Shown: positions 1 to 11,041 of the stretch, one piece after another | Numbering within the stretch: position 1 is the stretch's first letter | How the letters are laid out: each line of letters opens with the position of its first letter | DNA from: Phytobacter palmae | GTDB lineage: Bacteria; Pseudomonadota; Gammaproteobacteria; Enterobacterales; Enterobacteriaceae | Length of the DNA: 64,000 nucleotides | Assembly: GCA_900112785.1 (NCBI GenBank) | Contig: FONB01000007.1 | Location: forward strand, 248,001 to 312,000 | Direction of reading: 5' to 3' | The notes under the pieces: generated by a model | The model's input: the letters and a program-made list of their open reading frames with translations, nothing else | Database searches by the model: none | Told to the model about the DNA's origin: nothing | Position numbers and translations under genes: made by a program

Positions 1-311
1 TCACCATGTTCCGGACCCGGACCACCAGGCCCGCCTTCACGCTCATTGTCGCGCTCGAATGAACGGAGTATCTGGAAGATAAAGCGGTCGTTGTTGCGTA
101 AAAAACCCCAGTCGCCGTGCTGTGCATATTGTTCACTGAGAGCATCGCTGAGCAATTGCAGGCGCTGTTCGTTGCCATGTTTAATGTAATCGATAAAACC
201 CCGTTCGAAACTGACGCGTACCGCCCAGTGCATACTGATTAGCAGCACGATACAGGTGGCGAAAATGGCCAGAAAGAGTTTAGCGGTAATACCGGGTCGC
301 CAGATTTTCAT
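1..311 (-). CDS. baeS: BaeS sensor histidine kinase, N-terminal part (3' end outside window)
   Basis: Only the first ~103 residues are present; the gene runs off the low-coordinate end. The product begins [20 protein letters not shown], which matches the N-terminus of E. coli BaeS: a short cytoplasmic tail, one transmembrane helix (about residues 10-30) and the start of the periplasmic sensor region. The start is the ATG at 309-311, overlapping the mdtD stop as ATGA, so translation is probably coupled to the efflux genes. In the family BaeS senses envelope stress and phosphorylates BaeR, which activates this same mdtABCD-baeSR operon. The HAMP, DHp and ATPase domains cannot be checked here. 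Confidence 0.93.
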   Translation of the reverse strand, partial: MKIWRPGITAKLFLAIFATCIVLLISMHWAVRVSFERGFIDYIKHGNEQRLQLLSDALSEQYAQHGDWGFLRNNDRFIFQILRSFERDNEREGGPGGPGPEHG

Positions 312-1723
312 GATTGACTCCTGTTGCGCCGGGAAATGACCACGTTCTGACTGACATCATTCGGGACTCGGGCAAAGATAAAGGCGGGCAGGGCGATGAT
401 AAATGCCATGCACAGGTAGGTATAAAGAAAGACGTGATGGGCAACACCGCTGTCGGCGGACAAATTGTGCTGGCCGAACAGCCCGAGTAACAGCCCTGCG
501 ACGGTGACGCCGATACTCATCGAAAGCTGCATGATCATCGATAACAGGCTATTGCCGCCGCTCGCCAGTTCATCGGGCAGGTCTTTCAACGTCAGGGTAT
601 TCATGGAGGAAAAACGCATGGAGTTGATCATTCCCTGCGCGAACAGCACAAAGGGTAACAGGGCGTACCATCCCATTAGCGCGGTCCCCATAAACAGCAG
701 GCTGACGGTGGCCAGGCCCAGCGTTGAGCCTACCAGCGCACGGCGGTAGCCAAAGCGGTTGACTAACTGAACCACAATCCGTTTCATGCCCATACTGCCA
801 ATGACCATCGGAATCATCATTAACCCGGCATGAAACGGCGAAAAACCCAGACCAATCTGCAAAAAGATCGGTGTCATAAAGGGCAGCATGCCACTGCCAA
901 TGCGCCCGGCGAAACTGCCGAGCAGGCCAAGGGAGAATGACGGCGTGCGAAACAGACGCAGATTAAACAGCGCGCCCGCATTTCCTTTGGCATGCAGCAG
1001 ATAGATGACAATCGCCAGCACGCCGCCTGCCACCAGAAGGCAGAGCAACGACGGTGAAATTCCAGACCCCTTTTGCCCGTCGAGCGCCAGCGTTAGCGTT
1101 GCCATTCCCGACGCCAGCAGCAAAAAGCCAAAGATATCAAAACGACGGGTTTGTAAGGTGTAATTCGGCATTAACCACAGGGTGGCTATCGCCCCAACTA
1201 CGCCAACGGGCAGGTTAATGAGGAAGATCCAGTGCCAGGACGCATACTCCACCAGGATACCGCCTAACGCCGGGCCGAGCAGTGGACCAACCTGACCGGG
1301 CAGAGTGACAAATGTCATTGCCGCCATGTATTGATCGCGCGGGACAATTTTCATCACCGTCAGTCTGCCGACGGGCACCATCATCGCGCCGCCAACGCCC
1401 TGTAATACGCGGGCCATTATCAGTTCATTGAGCGTGTTGGCCTGCGCGCAAAACAGCGAGCCCAGGGTAAAGAGAATGATGGCGGTAAAAAAGATATTAC
1501 GCACCCCGACGCGATCCGCCAGCCAGCCGCTGGCGGGCAGCATGATGGCGACAGTCAGCACGTAGGAGACCACTACCATATGCATATGCAGCGGGCTCTC
1601 CCCCAGACTTCGCGCCATGGAGGGCAGGGCGGTGTTGACAATCGTGGTGTCCAGCGACTGCATAAAGAAGCCAAAGGCCACAATCCACAATTGCCAGCGT
1701 ACATTTTGAGGTAGTTCTGTCAC
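308..1723 (-). CDS. mdtD: MdtD, major facilitator superfamily transporter of the mdtABCD operon
   Basis: A 471-residue polytopic inner-membrane protein, the same length as E. coli MdtD. The N-terminal signature around Asp25 ([11 protein letters not shown]) is typical of 14-helix drug:proton antiporters, and a loop 2-3 motif ([11 protein letters not shown]) follows. The start is GTG at 1721-1723, overlapping the mdtC stop (GTGA), so it depends on translation of mdtC. In the family MdtD is not needed for the MdtABC drug pump; the Salmonella homologue has been described as an iron-citrate exporter (IceT). Substrate here is inferred only. Last transporter gene before baeS in the operon. Confidence 0.95.
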   Translation of the reverse strand: MTELPQNVRWQLWIVAFGFFMQSLDTTIVNTALPSMARSLGESPLHMHMVVVSYVLTVAIMLPASGWLADRVGVRNIFFTAIILFTLGSLFCAQANTLNELIMARVLQGVGGAMMVPVGRLTVMKIVPRDQYMAAMTFVTLPGQVGPLLGPALGGILVEYASWHWIFLINLPVGVVGAIATLWLMPNYTLQTRRFDIFGFLLLASGMATLTLALDGQKGSGISPSLLCLLVAGGVLAIVIYLLHAKGNAGALFNLRLFRTPSFSLGLLGSFAGRIGSGMLPFMTPIFLQIGLGFSPFHAGLMMIPMVIGSMGMKRIVVQLVNRFGYRRALVGSTLGLATVSLLFMGTALMGWYALLPFVLFAQGMINSMRFSSMNTLTLKDLPDELASGGNSLLSMIMQLSMSIGVTVAGLLLGLFGQHNLSADSGVAHHVFLYTYLCMAFIIALPAFIFARVPNDVSQNVVISRRNRSQS

Positions 1724-4700
1724 TCTGTTACAGGCTCTCTGCTTTTACGGGCAAATCGGCGTTGCAGGCGGTCAAAGAACAGATAGACCACCGGCGTGGT
1801 ATACAGCGTCAGTAATTGACTCATAACCAGACCGCCAACAATGGTTATCCCCAGCGGCTGGCGCAGTTCGGAACCGTCACCACCCGAAATCACTAACGGA
1901 AGTGCGCCAAACAGCGCCGCCAGTGTGGTCATCATTATGGGTCTGAAACGCAGCAGACAGGCCTGGAAAATCGCCTCTTCCGCATTCAGATTCCCCTTCC
2001 GTTGGGCTTCAAGCGCAAAATCCACCATCATGATGGCATTCTTTTTCACGATACCAATCAACAGCATAATGCCAATTAGCGCAATAAGACTGAAAGGCGC
2101 GCCAAACAGCTCCAGCGCCAGCAGCGCCCCGACGCCCGCAGAGGGCAGCGTCGAGAGGATCGTCAGCGGGTGCACGTAGCTCTCATAGAGAATACCCAGC
2201 ACGATATAGACCGTCGCGATCGCGGCAAGAATCAGGATCACCTGCGAGTTCATGGTCTGCTGAAAGACTTGCGCGGTGCCGGCGAAACTGCCGCGCACTG
2301 TAGATGGCACGCCCAACTGGGTCATGGCGCGGTCAATCGCATCACTCGCTTCGGACAGCGACATCCCTGTTGGCAAGTTGAAGGAGATCGTAGACGCCGC
2401 CGATAGCCCCTGATGGTTGACCGCCAGCGGGGCGTTTGCCGGTTGCCAACGGGCAAAATAGGAGAGCGGAATCGGTTTTCCCTCGTTGTTGATGACAAAC
2501 ATCTTATCCAGCGCGCTAATGTCCTGGGTATAGCGTCGGTCGACCTCCATCACCACTTTGTACTGGTTAAGCGGCTGGTAGATGGTGGAAATCTGCCGCT
2601 GACCGAAGGCGTTGTTCAGCAGGCTGTTGGCCTCTTGCACGTTGATCCCAAGGCGCGACATGCTTTCGCGATCGTAAGTCAGGTTCATCTCCGCGCCGTT
2701 GTCCTGCTGGTCGGAGTTAACGTCCGCCAGCTCCGGCAGCGAGGCGAGCGCTTTACGAATTTTCGGCTCCCACTCGCGCAGGGCGCTCAGGTCATCGGAG
2801 AGCAGAGTGTACTGGTAGCTGGCATTGGATTGTCGGCCACCGACGCGGATATCCTGGACGGCCACCAAAAACAGACTGGCCCCCGGCTCTTTGGCCAGCT
2901 TCCCTCGCAGACGGTCGATAACCTGTTGGGCGGTTTCATTGCGGACATTGCGTGCTTTAAGGGTAATAAACATCATGCCGCTATTGACCCGCGAACCGCC
3001 GGTAAAACCGGTCACGTTATCTACGGCGGGGTCGTCGCGGATGATCTTCATAAAGTCCTGTAATTTAATGCGCATCGCCTGGAACGAAATGCTCTGGTCC
3101 GCCTGAATACCGCCCATCAGGATGCCCGTGTCCTGCTCCGGGAAGAAGGTTTTCGGAATGGTGATATACATCCAGATATTGAGCGCGATGGTGGCAATCA
3201 GCACCAGCCCCACCAGCCGTGCGTGGTTTAACACCCATTTGAGTGACTTTGCATAGGCGCGTTGTAGGCCGAGCAGCAAACGGCCAATGCCCCTGTTGCG
3301 CGTGGTGGACGGGGATTTGCGGCTACGCAGCAACCAACCGCACATCATTGGCGTCAGGGTAAGCGAGATAGCCAGCGAGATGCCGATAGCCACCGATAAC
3401 GTGACGGCAAACTCCCGTAGCAGGCGTCCCGGAAGCCCTTCCATCAGCAATAGCGGCAAGAAAACCGCGACCAGCGAGATACTCATGGAGAGCACCGTAA
3501 AGCCGACTTCGCGTGTTCCCTGTAGCGCCGCCTGTAGCGGTTTCATTCCGGCCTCCAGGTGGCGGGAGATATTCTCCAGCACCACGATGGCATCATCGAC
3601 CACGAAACCGGTGGCGATGGTCAGCGCCATTAGCGAGAGGTTATTGAGACTAAAACCGCACAGGTACATGGCGGCGAAAGTACCAATCAGCGACACCGGG
3701 ACCGCCACCGCGGGAATAAGCGTCGCCCGCCCGGAACGCAGGAAAAGGAAGACAACCAGGATAACCAGCGCGACTGAGATAACCAGCGACTGCTCCACTT
3801 CCGCGAGGGAGGCACGGATAGTGGGCGAACGATCCTGGGCAATTTGCAGGTCTATTGCCGCCGGAATGGTTTTTTGCAGTTCCGGCAGGCGAGCGCGGAT
3901 GCTGTCGACGGTCTGGATGATGTTGGCTTCCGGCAATTTGCGGATCATCAGCAAAATGGCGGGTTTAGCGTTGGTCATCCCGGCGTTACGGATATCCTGA
4001 ACGGAGTCGGTCACCGACGCGACATCACTCAGGCGTACGGCTGCGCCATTATTGTAATGAATGATCAGCGGCTGATACGCGGCAGCAGTTTTTAGCGCGT
4101 CATTGGTCTGCACCTGCCAGCGGTGGGTCGCATCTTCAATCGCCCCCTGTGGGCGACGAACGTTGGCCTGGTTGATGGCGGTACGTACCGCATCGAGCGA
4201 GACGCCCTGGTTAAACAGGGCCTGCGGGTTTAACCCAACGCGCACGGCGGGCAGCGAACTACCGCCGATATCGACATCGCCGACGCCGTCGATCTGGGAG
4301 ATGGTTTGCGCCAGTTGCGTGGAGGCGAAATCGTACAGCTCACCTTGCGAATAGGTATCAGAGGTGAGCGTCAGGATCATAATCGGTGCGGCAGACGGGT
4401 TTGCTTTGCGATAGGTCGGACGGCTCGGCATGCCGCTTGGCAACAGATTTTGCGCCGCGTTCAGCGCCGCCTGAACATCACGCCCCGCGCCGTTGATATC
4501 GCGGTTAAAGTTAAACTCCAGAATGATACGCGTGCTGCCAAGCGAACTGGAGGAGGTCATTTCGTTGACCCCGGCGATACGCCCGAGTGAGCGCTCCAGC
4601 GGCGTCGCCACCGACGAAGCCATGGTTTCCGGCGATGCACCTGGCAGAGAGGCGCTGACCATGATGACCGGAAAATCCACCTGCGGCAGCGGGGCTACCG

Positions 4701-4797
4701 GCAACAGCCGGAAACCCAGAATGCCGCAGAGCGTGATGGCAAGGGAGATCAGTATTGTCGCCACCGGGCGGTAAATGAAGAGGGCGAAAAACTTCAT
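1720..4797 (-). CDS. mdtC: MdtC, RND multidrug efflux subunit
   Basis: A 1025-residue RND inner-membrane pump subunit, identical in length to E. coli MdtC. It has the family layout: TM1 near the N-terminus, two large periplasmic loops and 12 membrane helices. The adjacent acidic pair Asp401-Asp402 in TM4 ([13 protein letters not shown]) is the proton-relay position of RND pumps. MdtC joins MdtB in a mixed MdtB2C trimer that works with MdtA and TolC to expel bile salts, novobiocin and other compounds. Its ATG abuts the mdtB stop codon directly (TAA then ATG), so the pair is co-translated. Expected to be under BaeSR control. Confidence 0.97.
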   Translation of the reverse strand: MKFFALFIYRPVATILISLAITLCGILGFRLLPVAPLPQVDFPVIMVSASLPGASPETMASSVATPLERSLGRIAGVNEMTSSSSLGSTRIILEFNFNRDINGAGRDVQAALNAAQNLLPSGMPSRPTYRKANPSAAPIMILTLTSDTYSQGELYDFASTQLAQTISQIDGVGDVDIGGSSLPAVRVGLNPQALFNQGVSLDAVRTAINQANVRRPQGAIEDATHRWQVQTNDALKTAAAYQPLIIHYNNGAAVRLSDVASVTDSVQDIRNAGMTNAKPAILLMIRKLPEANIIQTVDSIRARLPELQKTIPAAIDLQIAQDRSPTIRASLAEVEQSLVISVALVILVVFLFLRSGRATLIPAVAVPVSLIGTFAAMYLCGFSLNNLSLMALTIATGFVVDDAIVVLENISRHLEAGMKPLQAALQGTREVGFTVLSMSISLVAVFLPLLLMEGLPGRLLREFAVTLSVAIGISLAISLTLTPMMCGWLLRSRKSPSTTRNRGIGRLLLGLQRAYAKSLKWVLNHARLVGLVLIATIALNIWMYITIPKTFFPEQDTGILMGGIQADQSISFQAMRIKLQDFMKIIRDDPAVDNVTGFTGGSRVNSGMMFITLKARNVRNETAQQVIDRLRGKLAKEPGASLFLVAVQDIRVGGRQSNASYQYTLLSDDLSALREWEPKIRKALASLPELADVNSDQQDNGAEMNLTYDRESMSRLGINVQEANSLLNNAFGQRQISTIYQPLNQYKVVMEVDRRYTQDISALDKMFVINNEGKPIPLSYFARWQPANAPLAVNHQGLSAASTISFNLPTGMSLSEASDAIDRAMTQLGVPSTVRGSFAGTAQVFQQTMNSQVILILAAIATVYIVLGILYESYVHPLTILSTLPSAGVGALLALELFGAPFSLIALIGIMLLIGIVKKNAIMMVDFALEAQRKGNLNAEEAIFQACLLRFRPIMMTTLAALFGALPLVISGGDGSELRQPLGITIVGGLVMSQLLTLYTTPVVYLFFDRLQRRFARKSREPVTE

Positions 4798-7700
4798 TTA
4801 CGCCTCCTCTTCACGGCGCGGAAAGCGGCGACGCAGAGAGAGCGCGAGTCGGTCGAAAAGGAGATAGATAACCGGGGTGGTGAACAGCGTCAGCACCTGG
4901 CTTACCATCAAACCGCCCACCATACCAATCCCCAGCGGGCGGCGCAGTTCTGCCCCGACGCCGGTACTGAGCATCAGCGGTAATGCGCCAAGCAGCGCTG
5001 CCAGCGTGGTCATCAGGATCGGACGAAAACGCAGCAGACAGGCCTGGAAAATGGCGTCACGTGGCGACATGCCCTCTTCACGTTCGGCAGCAAGGGCGAA
5101 GTCAATCATCATGATGGCGTTTTTCTTCACGATACCAATCAGCAAAATGATGCCAATGATGGCGATAACGTCCAGTTCGCTCCCGGCGATAAGCAACGCC
5201 AGCAGTGCGCCGACTCCCGCAGTTGGCAACGTCGACAAAATGGTGACCGGGTGAATAAAACTTTCATACAGCACGCCCAGCACGATGTACATCGCCACCA
5301 CGGCGGCAACCACCAGCCAGACGGTGCTGCCGAGCGCAGCCTGGAACGCCAGGGTACTGCCCTGGAACTGAGTGGTAATGTCGGTCGGCAGGTTGAGCGT
5401 CTTCTCGCTGTCGGTAATCGCCTGAACGGCTTCGCCCAGTGAGTGACCCTCCGCCACGTTAAAAGAGATGGTGGTGGAAGGAAACTGGTCAAGATGGTTA
5501 ATCGACAGCGGTGCGAAACGCTGCTCGACTTTCGCTATCGAACTTAGCGGCACGGTACCGCCGCTGCTACTGGCAAGGCGGATATTATCCAGCGCCGACA
5601 GCCCCGGCGTTTGTGCGGTGTTGTGTTCCAGCACCACGCGATACTGATTCGCCTGGGTATAGATCGTAGAAATCAGGCGCTGACCGAAGGCGTTGTACAG
5701 GGCATTGTCCACATCAGACATGCTAATCCCAAGACGGCTGGCGCTGTCGCGATCAACATTGACATACGCCACCAGCCCCTGATCCTGCCAGTCGCTGCTG
5801 ACGTCAGCGAGTTGTGGCAGGGCCTGCAATTTGTCCATTAACTGCGGCACCCACTCGCTCAGGGCCGTCAGCGAGTTTGCCTGTAAGGTGAACTGATACT
5901 GCGTGCGGCTGACGGTAGTATCGATGGTCAAATCCTGGGTCGGTTGCAGATAGAGCGCTGCGCCCGGGATTTTCGCTACTGACTGTTGCAGGCGCTCAAT
6001 AACCACCGGCACGCGATCGTCTCGTTCGCTGAGCGGCTTAAGGTTTATCTGTAGCCGTGCGCTGTTGAGCGCCGGATTGGTACCGTCCACGCCGACAAAG
6101 GTGGTCAGACTTTGTACTGCCGGGTCTTTGAGCACGATATCCGCGACCTGGCGCTGGCGCCCGGCCATGCTGGCAAACGATGCCGACTGTGGCGCCTGCA
6201 AGGTGCCCTGGATAATGCCGTTATCCTGCACCGGGAAGAAGCCTTTCGGGATCACAATCCACAGAAAGACCGACAGCAGCAGGGTGGTGATGGCGACGCC
6301 CAGGGTCAGCCACGGATGGTTGAGCACTTTGGCGAGCAGGCGACCATACGCGGCAATCACGCGCTCGAAAAATCGCTCCGAAGCGCGGGAAAAACGGTTC
6401 TGCTTACGAAGCGATTCCGCGCTTAACATGCGTGCGCACATCATCGGCGTCAGGGTTAGCGAAACAATCGCCGAGATTAAAATCGCCACCGCCAGGGTGA
6501 CGGCAAACTCGCGGAACAGTCGCCCGACGATATCGCCCATAAACAACAACGGGATCAGTACGGCAATCAGCGAGAAGGTCAGCGAGATAATGGTAAAGCC
6601 TATCTCGCCAGCCCCTTTAAGCGCGGCGGCCAGCGGCTTCTCGCCTTTTTCGATATACCGCGAGATGTTCTCAATGACCACAATGGCGTCATCCACCACG
6701 AAACCGGTGGCGATGGTGAGCGCCATCAGCGTCAGGTTATTGATGGAGAACCCCAGGAATACCATAACCGCGAAGGTCCCCACCAGAGAGAGCGGTACGG
6801 CGACGCCCGGAATGATAGTGGCCGGGATATTACGCAGGAACAGATAGATGATCATTACCACCAGCGCGATAGCCAGCATCAGTTCGTACTGGGTATCGGA
6901 GACCGATGCGCGGATATTGTTGGTGCGGTCCGACAGCACTTTCACTTCAACCGACTTCGGCAGGCTGCTGGTCAGTTGCGGCAGCATGGCGCGGATACTG
7001 TCGGCGGTGTCAATGATGTTCGCGCCCGGCTGGCGCTGAACGTTCATGACAATCGCCTGCTGTTTGTTAGCCCACGCCCCAAGCCAGCTGTTTTCCGCCC
7101 CTTGTTCAACCGTTGCGATATCACCCAGGCGGATGGGGGCGCCGTTCTGGTAGGCCACAATCAGACGACGGTACTCCTCGGCGGATTGCATCTGGTCATT
7201 AGCCGACAAGGTGACGGCGCGGGCCGGACCGTCCAGACTCCCTTTGGCGGAGTTAACGTTCGCGTTGCTGATAGCCGTGCGGACCGTTTCGCTGGTTAAC
7301 CCCAGGGCCGCCACCGCCTGCGCATTGAGTTTGACGCGCACGGCAGGACGCTGGCCGCCGGCAAGCGTCACCAGACCAACCCCCGATACCTGGGAAATTT
7401 TCTGCGCCACGCGGGTTTCCACCATATCTTCTACCTGGGTCATTGGCATGGCGGAAGAGGTGACGGCCAGGGTCATGATCGGCGGGTCCGCCGGGTTAAC
7501 TTTACTGTACACCGGCGGGTTGGGCAGGTCAGAGGGCAGCAGACTGTTGGCGGCGTTCATGGCCGCCTGCACTTCCTGTTCGGCGACATCGAGCGGTAGC
7601 GTCAACTGGAATTGCAGGGTCACCACCGACGCGCCGCCGGAGCTTTGTGATGACATCTGCTTAAGGCCCGACATCTGACCAAACTGGCGTTCCAGCGGTG

Positions 7701-7920
7701 CGGTAATCGCCGATGTCACCACGTCCGGGCTGGCGCCAGGATAGAGCGTCACGACCTGAATGGTGGGGTAATCCACTTCCGGCAGTGCGGAGACAGGCAG
7801 GAAGCGGTAGCCGATAATCCCGGCGAGCAAAATCGCCACCATCAAAAGAGTAGTGGCGACAGGACGCATAATGAACAGGCGCGAAGGGCCGCCGGTTCTG
7901 CCTGGCGGAAGCAACTGCAT
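4798..7920 (-). CDS. mdtB: MdtB, RND multidrug efflux subunit
   Basis: A 1040-residue RND pump subunit, the same length as E. coli MdtB. It is a clear paralogue of the downstream mdtC product: TM4 carries [13 protein letters not shown] with Asp410-Asp411, and the C-terminal motif [15 protein letters not shown] is shared. MdtB supplies two of the three protomers of the MdtB2C heterotrimer, which is unusual among RND pumps because most are homotrimers. The ATG at 7918-7920 overlaps the mdtA stop by one base, indicating coupled translation. Confidence 0.97.
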   Translation of the reverse strand: MQLLPPGRTGGPSRLFIMRPVATTLLMVAILLAGIIGYRFLPVSALPEVDYPTIQVVTLYPGASPDVVTSAITAPLERQFGQMSGLKQMSSQSSGGASVVTLQFQLTLPLDVAEQEVQAAMNAANSLLPSDLPNPPVYSKVNPADPPIMTLAVTSSAMPMTQVEDMVETRVAQKISQVSGVGLVTLAGGQRPAVRVKLNAQAVAALGLTSETVRTAISNANVNSAKGSLDGPARAVTLSANDQMQSAEEYRRLIVAYQNGAPIRLGDIATVEQGAENSWLGAWANKQQAIVMNVQRQPGANIIDTADSIRAMLPQLTSSLPKSVEVKVLSDRTNNIRASVSDTQYELMLAIALVVMIIYLFLRNIPATIIPGVAVPLSLVGTFAVMVFLGFSINNLTLMALTIATGFVVDDAIVVIENISRYIEKGEKPLAAALKGAGEIGFTIISLTFSLIAVLIPLLFMGDIVGRLFREFAVTLAVAILISAIVSLTLTPMMCARMLSAESLRKQNRFSRASERFFERVIAAYGRLLAKVLNHPWLTLGVAITTLLLSVFLWIVIPKGFFPVQDNGIIQGTLQAPQSASFASMAGRQRQVADIVLKDPAVQSLTTFVGVDGTNPALNSARLQINLKPLSERDDRVPVVIERLQQSVAKIPGAALYLQPTQDLTIDTTVSRTQYQFTLQANSLTALSEWVPQLMDKLQALPQLADVSSDWQDQGLVAYVNVDRDSASRLGISMSDVDNALYNAFGQRLISTIYTQANQYRVVLEHNTAQTPGLSALDNIRLASSSGGTVPLSSIAKVEQRFAPLSINHLDQFPSTTISFNVAEGHSLGEAVQAITDSEKTLNLPTDITTQFQGSTLAFQAALGSTVWLVVAAVVAMYIVLGVLYESFIHPVTILSTLPTAGVGALLALLIAGSELDVIAIIGIILLIGIVKKNAIMMIDFALAAEREEGMSPRDAIFQACLLRFRPILMTTLAALLGALPLMLSTGVGAELRRPLGIGMVGGLMVSQVLTLFTTPVIYLLFDRLALSLRRRFPRREEEA

Positions 7921-9161
7921 CAGGACTGCGCTCCTTTCGACGGACGTTCACGTTTGGCCGGCATCTGATCTGCGTTTTTGGCATCGACCACTTCCACTGT
8001 CGCCCCTTCGGTCAGACGATCAATGCCGTCTGTCACCACGCGGTCACCGGCGGAAAGCCCGGCGGCAATCACCACTTTTTGGCTGTCCTGAATACCCGGC
8101 GTCACCGTGTGTTTGCTGACCTGGTTTTTATCATTGAGCACCCAGACGAAGTTACCTTCATTACCCATCTGCAGGGCAGCAGTCGGAATGACAACGGCGT
8201 TCTGTTGGGTAGAGACAAGCATGCGCGCATTCACAAACTGATTAGGGAAGAGGATGTCATCCTGGTTATCAAAGCGGGCTTTCAGCTTGATTGTCCCTGT
8301 GGTGGCATCAATCTGGTTATCAAGGCTGAGTAGCGTGCCGGTGGTGAGTTTCTGTTTATTTGTACGGTCCCAGGCTTCAACGCTTAACGTTTGTCCGGCT
8401 TTTTGCGCCTTGATAACGGTGGCGATGTCGTTCTCCGGCAGCGTGAATACCAGATCAATGGGGTGAGTCTGCGTCAACACCACAATACCGGTAGTATCGC
8501 TGCTGGAGATCTGATTGCCGATATCCACCTGTTTGAGGCCGACACGTCCGTCGATAGGGGCCACAATGCGGCTCCAGTCGAGCTGGAGTTGCGCGCTGGC
8601 GACAGCAGCCTCATCGGCTTTGATGGTGCCCTGTGTTTCGCTGACTAACGCCTGCTGGGTATCCAGATCCTGGCGAGAAACAAGATTGGTTTTTACCAGT
8701 TGCTGATAGCGGGCGAGATCGCGCTGGGCGTTAGCAAGGGTGGCCTTATCTTTTGCCAACTGTCCCTGCGCCTGTGCCAGCGTAACCTTGAATTCGCTCG
8801 GGTCGATTTCTGCAAGAAGATCACCTGCTTTGACCTGCTGGCCTTCTTTAAAGTGAATGGCTTGCAACTGCCCGGACACACGGCTACGCACCGTTACCGT
8901 GTTGGCCGCGGTGACCGTCCCCAGGCCAGTAAGATATTGCGGAACTGCTTGTTGGGTTGCCGTTGCTGCCTGTACCGGTGGTAGCGCGCCGCCGCGCATA
9001 CCATGACGGCCACCGCCCGCGCCAGGGCGCTGTGTTTGCCCGTTTCCAGCCCCGGTTGCAGGCGTCGTTTCCTTATGGCGGAACCCGTACCAAACAGCAG
9101 CAATACCGACAATAATCACCACTGCTGCTATCACCAGGCGGGAAGACTTTCTGCCTTTCAT
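7920..9161 (-). CDS. mdtA: MdtA, periplasmic adaptor (membrane fusion protein)
   Basis: A 413-residue RND membrane-fusion protein. Chosen start is the ATG at 9161 ([10 protein letters not shown]), which gives a short basic tail followed by a single hydrophobic N-terminal segment (about residues 8-25) as in E. coli MdtA; an in-frame ATG nine codons upstream would put an acidic stretch before the signal and is less likely. Family landmarks: a Gly/Arg-rich low-complexity linker, a barrel-sandwich half ([10 protein letters not shown]), an alpha-helical hairpin rich in Ala/Gln (about 120-185), then the other half-motif and beta-barrel. It bridges MdtBC to TolC. First gene of the operon; a BaeR-like site lies upstream. 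Confidence 0.95.
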   Translation of the reverse strand: MKGRKSSRLVIAAVVIIVGIAAVWYGFRHKETTPATGAGNGQTQRPGAGGGRHGMRGGALPPVQAATATQQAVPQYLTGLGTVTAANTVTVRSRVSGQLQAIHFKEGQQVKAGDLLAEIDPSEFKVTLAQAQGQLAKDKATLANAQRDLARYQQLVKTNLVSRQDLDTQQALVSETQGTIKADEAAVASAQLQLDWSRIVAPIDGRVGLKQVDIGNQISSSDTTGIVVLTQTHPIDLVFTLPENDIATVIKAQKAGQTLSVEAWDRTNKQKLTTGTLLSLDNQIDATTGTIKLKARFDNQDDILFPNQFVNARMLVSTQQNAVVIPTAALQMGNEGNFVWVLNDKNQVSKHTVTPGIQDSQKVVIAAGLSAGDRVVTDGIDRLTEGATVEVVDAKNADQMPAKRERPSKGAQS

Positions 9162-9514
9162 CGTTATTCGTATCTCATCCGGAAACATTGCCTGAAATAA
9201 TACTAGTTTAGTGAGTGCAGGCGTCAGAAAAATGGAGAGAATATGAAGTACTGTCTGGAAACGTCTTTCTGAGAATCTGATTTGCGTTAGGGTGTTTTTG
9301 CGATAAAAAAAACTGGAAAGCGCGGCACCTGACGTACATCTCGCCGGGTTTCCGGACCATTCATCACTGAGGGTGTATTACAACCTGCCATTGGCCTTAG
9401 CCCCTTTACTGTATTGGGGGGCAGTATGCAGAGAGCAGGATGGAGATCGTTTCTGTGGTGGTAGCGGATTATTGAGATCCACTTTGCCGCTTGTGTTACG
9501 TATGGCGGAAAGTT
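9162..9514. other. Intergenic region between mdtA and yegD
   Basis: About 350 nt without a supported gene. In E. coli K-12 this interval holds yegI-yegL and the sibA/sibB antisense RNAs with their ibs toxins; I see neither those genes nor the Sib sequence here. The part next to mdtA must hold its promoter. The rest, including an A-rich run near 9304-9311, has no feature I recognise. A minus-strand open frame at 9287-9544 starts inside the yegD terminator hairpin and is not credible as a gene. Confidence 0.6.
9225..9242 (-). promoter_or_regulatory. Candidate BaeR box upstream of mdtA
   Basis: On the minus strand, about 65 nt upstream of the mdtA ATG, there is a CTCCAT core flanked by T-rich sequence. 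It resembles the published BaeR box (TTTTTCTCCAT-then-ATTGGC type) at about 12 of 18 positions. Position relative to the operon fits; the right half matches poorly, so this is tentative. Confidence 0.4.
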
Positions 9515-9546
9515 AAATGCCCGCGCAGATCGCTGTGCGGGCATTT
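9515..9546. terminator. Bidirectional Rho-independent terminator downstream of yegD
   Basis: A 14-bp stem (AAATGCCCGCGCAG with its complement, one G-T mismatch) and a 4-nt loop, located nine bases beyond the yegD stop. The A/T ends of the stem give short T runs on either strand. It ends the minus-strand yegD transcript. Confidence 0.75.
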
Positions 9547-9554
9547 ATTAATGC

Positions 9555-10907
9555 TTAACGAAATACCACCTGCGCCCAACGCGCAAGACCGGCGGTCACC
9601 GAGCCAAAATCGTCACCTCCGGCAATCGGAATACCCGGCAGGGCCTGCGACAGTGCGCGTTTGATAATCGGCGAACGCGCGCTACCCCCGGTCAGGTAAA
9701 TCACCTCAGGCGAAGTATTACTGCTTTCCAGTGCCAGTTGAACCTGCTCCAGAATACGCTGTAACGGCTGATTCAACGCAGCTTCCAGCCCAACTTGATC
9801 GATAGCAGTCGCCAGTTCTTTACTGATAAACGGCAACTGCGCCTGAGTTTCCACCTGTTCGGAGAGGGCAATTTTGCTCTCTTCGGCGCTGCGCACCAGA
9901 CGGTAGCTCAGGCGCTGCTTCCACACCTTTTGCAGCAGGGCGACTTTATCCGCCTCGCGGGCATCGCGCACCAGATCGTTAAGCAGACGTCCGTTTGCCG
10001 CGCTGTAGAATTCGGTTTGCGCCGGTACATCGTTAATCGCGACGGCGTTCCACCATGGCAGAATCGGCAGCGCGATGCCTTTTTCGGTCTGGCCACCCAT
10101 ACCGAGCAGCGGCATCAGGTTTTTAAACGCCAGCGCGATATCCAGATCATTACCGCCGACACGGCAACCGCTGTGGCCCAGCAGGCTGGTCTCACGATCC
10201 GGGCGGTTGTGCCACTGCGGCCCCATCAGCAGTAAAGAACAGTCAGTGGTCCCGCCGCCGATATCCACCACCAGCACGCGCTTTTCTTCACGTAATGTGG
10301 CTTCGAAATCCAGCCCCGCAGCCACCGGCTCGTACTGAAATACCACGTCGCGAAAACCGGCGCGTTTTGCCGCACGCTCAAGAATGCCCTGCGCCTGGGT
10401 GTTGGCGTCATCGCCACCCAACCCCTGAAAGTTAATCGGGCGACCAATAACCGCCTGGTCTATCGTCTGCGGAAGTTGTGATTCGGCCTGCTGGCGAATG
10501 TGCAGCATCATGGCGCAAACCAGATCTTCGAACAGGGCGATTTGCTGTGGTTTTAACCCATTTGCGCCCAGAAACGATTTCGGCGATTTAACGAAGTAGA
10601 TCTCTTCCGGGTCTTCCACATACTGGCGCAGCGAGTTCAGGCCGAACTGGACGCTTGACGCCTGGACGTCGATATCTTCTTCGCGGTTATAGCTCACGGC
10701 ACGGCGCAGCAGCGCCTGCGTTTCGCTCCCCGTTGCCGGGACATTATGGTGACGATAGAGCCACTCACTCACCGCTTCGCGCGTTGGCGCGCAGAGCATC
10801 GACGGCAGCAGGGTGCTGTCATTTTCCATTTTTAACAGTCGTGGAGTCTCTTCCTGCATAACGGCGACCGAGCAGTTGGCGGTGCCGTAATCAAAACCTA
10901 CAAACAC
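9555..10907 (-). CDS. yegD: YegD, Hsp70-family chaperone-like ATPase
   Basis: A 450-residue actin/Hsp70-fold protein, exactly the E. coli YegD length when the GTG at 10905-10907 is taken as start (VFVGFDYGTANCSVA, preceded by GGGGATAA as ribosome binding site). A longer frame reaching 11051 runs into the alkA promoter and is rejected. Visible nucleotide-binding motifs: phosphate-1 (GFDYGTANCSV), phosphate-2 (VVDIGGGTTDCSL, about residues 200-215) and the adenosine motif (YLTGGSARSP). It lacks the long Hsp70 substrate-binding lid. Physiological role is not established. Divergent from alkA. Confidence 0.93.
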   Translation of the reverse strand: MFVGFDYGTANCSVAVMQEETPRLLKMENDSTLLPSMLCAPTREAVSEWLYRHHNVPATGSETQALLRRAVSYNREEDIDVQASSVQFGLNSLRQYVEDPEEIYFVKSPKSFLGANGLKPQQIALFEDLVCAMMLHIRQQAESQLPQTIDQAVIGRPINFQGLGGDDANTQAQGILERAAKRAGFRDVVFQYEPVAAGLDFEATLREEKRVLVVDIGGGTTDCSLLLMGPQWHNRPDRETSLLGHSGCRVGGNDLDIALAFKNLMPLLGMGGQTEKGIALPILPWWNAVAINDVPAQTEFYSAANGRLLNDLVRDAREADKVALLQKVWKQRLSYRLVRSAEESKIALSEQVETQAQLPFISKELATAIDQVGLEAALNQPLQRILEQVQLALESSNTSPEVIYLTGGSARSPIIKRALSQALPGIPIAGGDDFGSVTAGLARWAQVVFR

Positions 10908-10974
10908 GTGTTTATCCCCATGCCAGTGAAGAAGGGGGGCGACTTTAGCCGAATGCGCGCGACAGGACAACTGG

Positions 10975-10987
10975 AATATCAAAGCAA
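10975..10987 (+). promoter_or_regulatory. Ada box upstream of alkA
   Basis: The sequence fits the Ada consensus AAT-N6-GCAA exactly (AAT, ATCAAA, GCAA) and continues as AAAGCAAAGCGCA, like the alkA promoter of E. coli. It lies 55 nt upstream of the alkA ATG. Methylated Ada protein would activate alkA here in the adaptive response to alkylation damage. Confidence 0.65.
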
Positions 10988-11041
10988 AGCGCAAAATGAT
11001 GAATGCGTATATGCTCTTAGCCGTTGATGACAGGAGAACGT

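Noticed and set aside
6065-6847. A 260-codon plus-strand open frame opposite mdtB
   Set aside because: Antisense shadow of a strongly supported RND gene, with a serine/arginine-rich composition typical of such shadows.
9287-9544. An 85-codon minus-strand open frame between mdtA and yegD
   Set aside because: Its ATG lies inside the yegD terminator stem, it has no ribosome binding site and the product has no recognisable feature.
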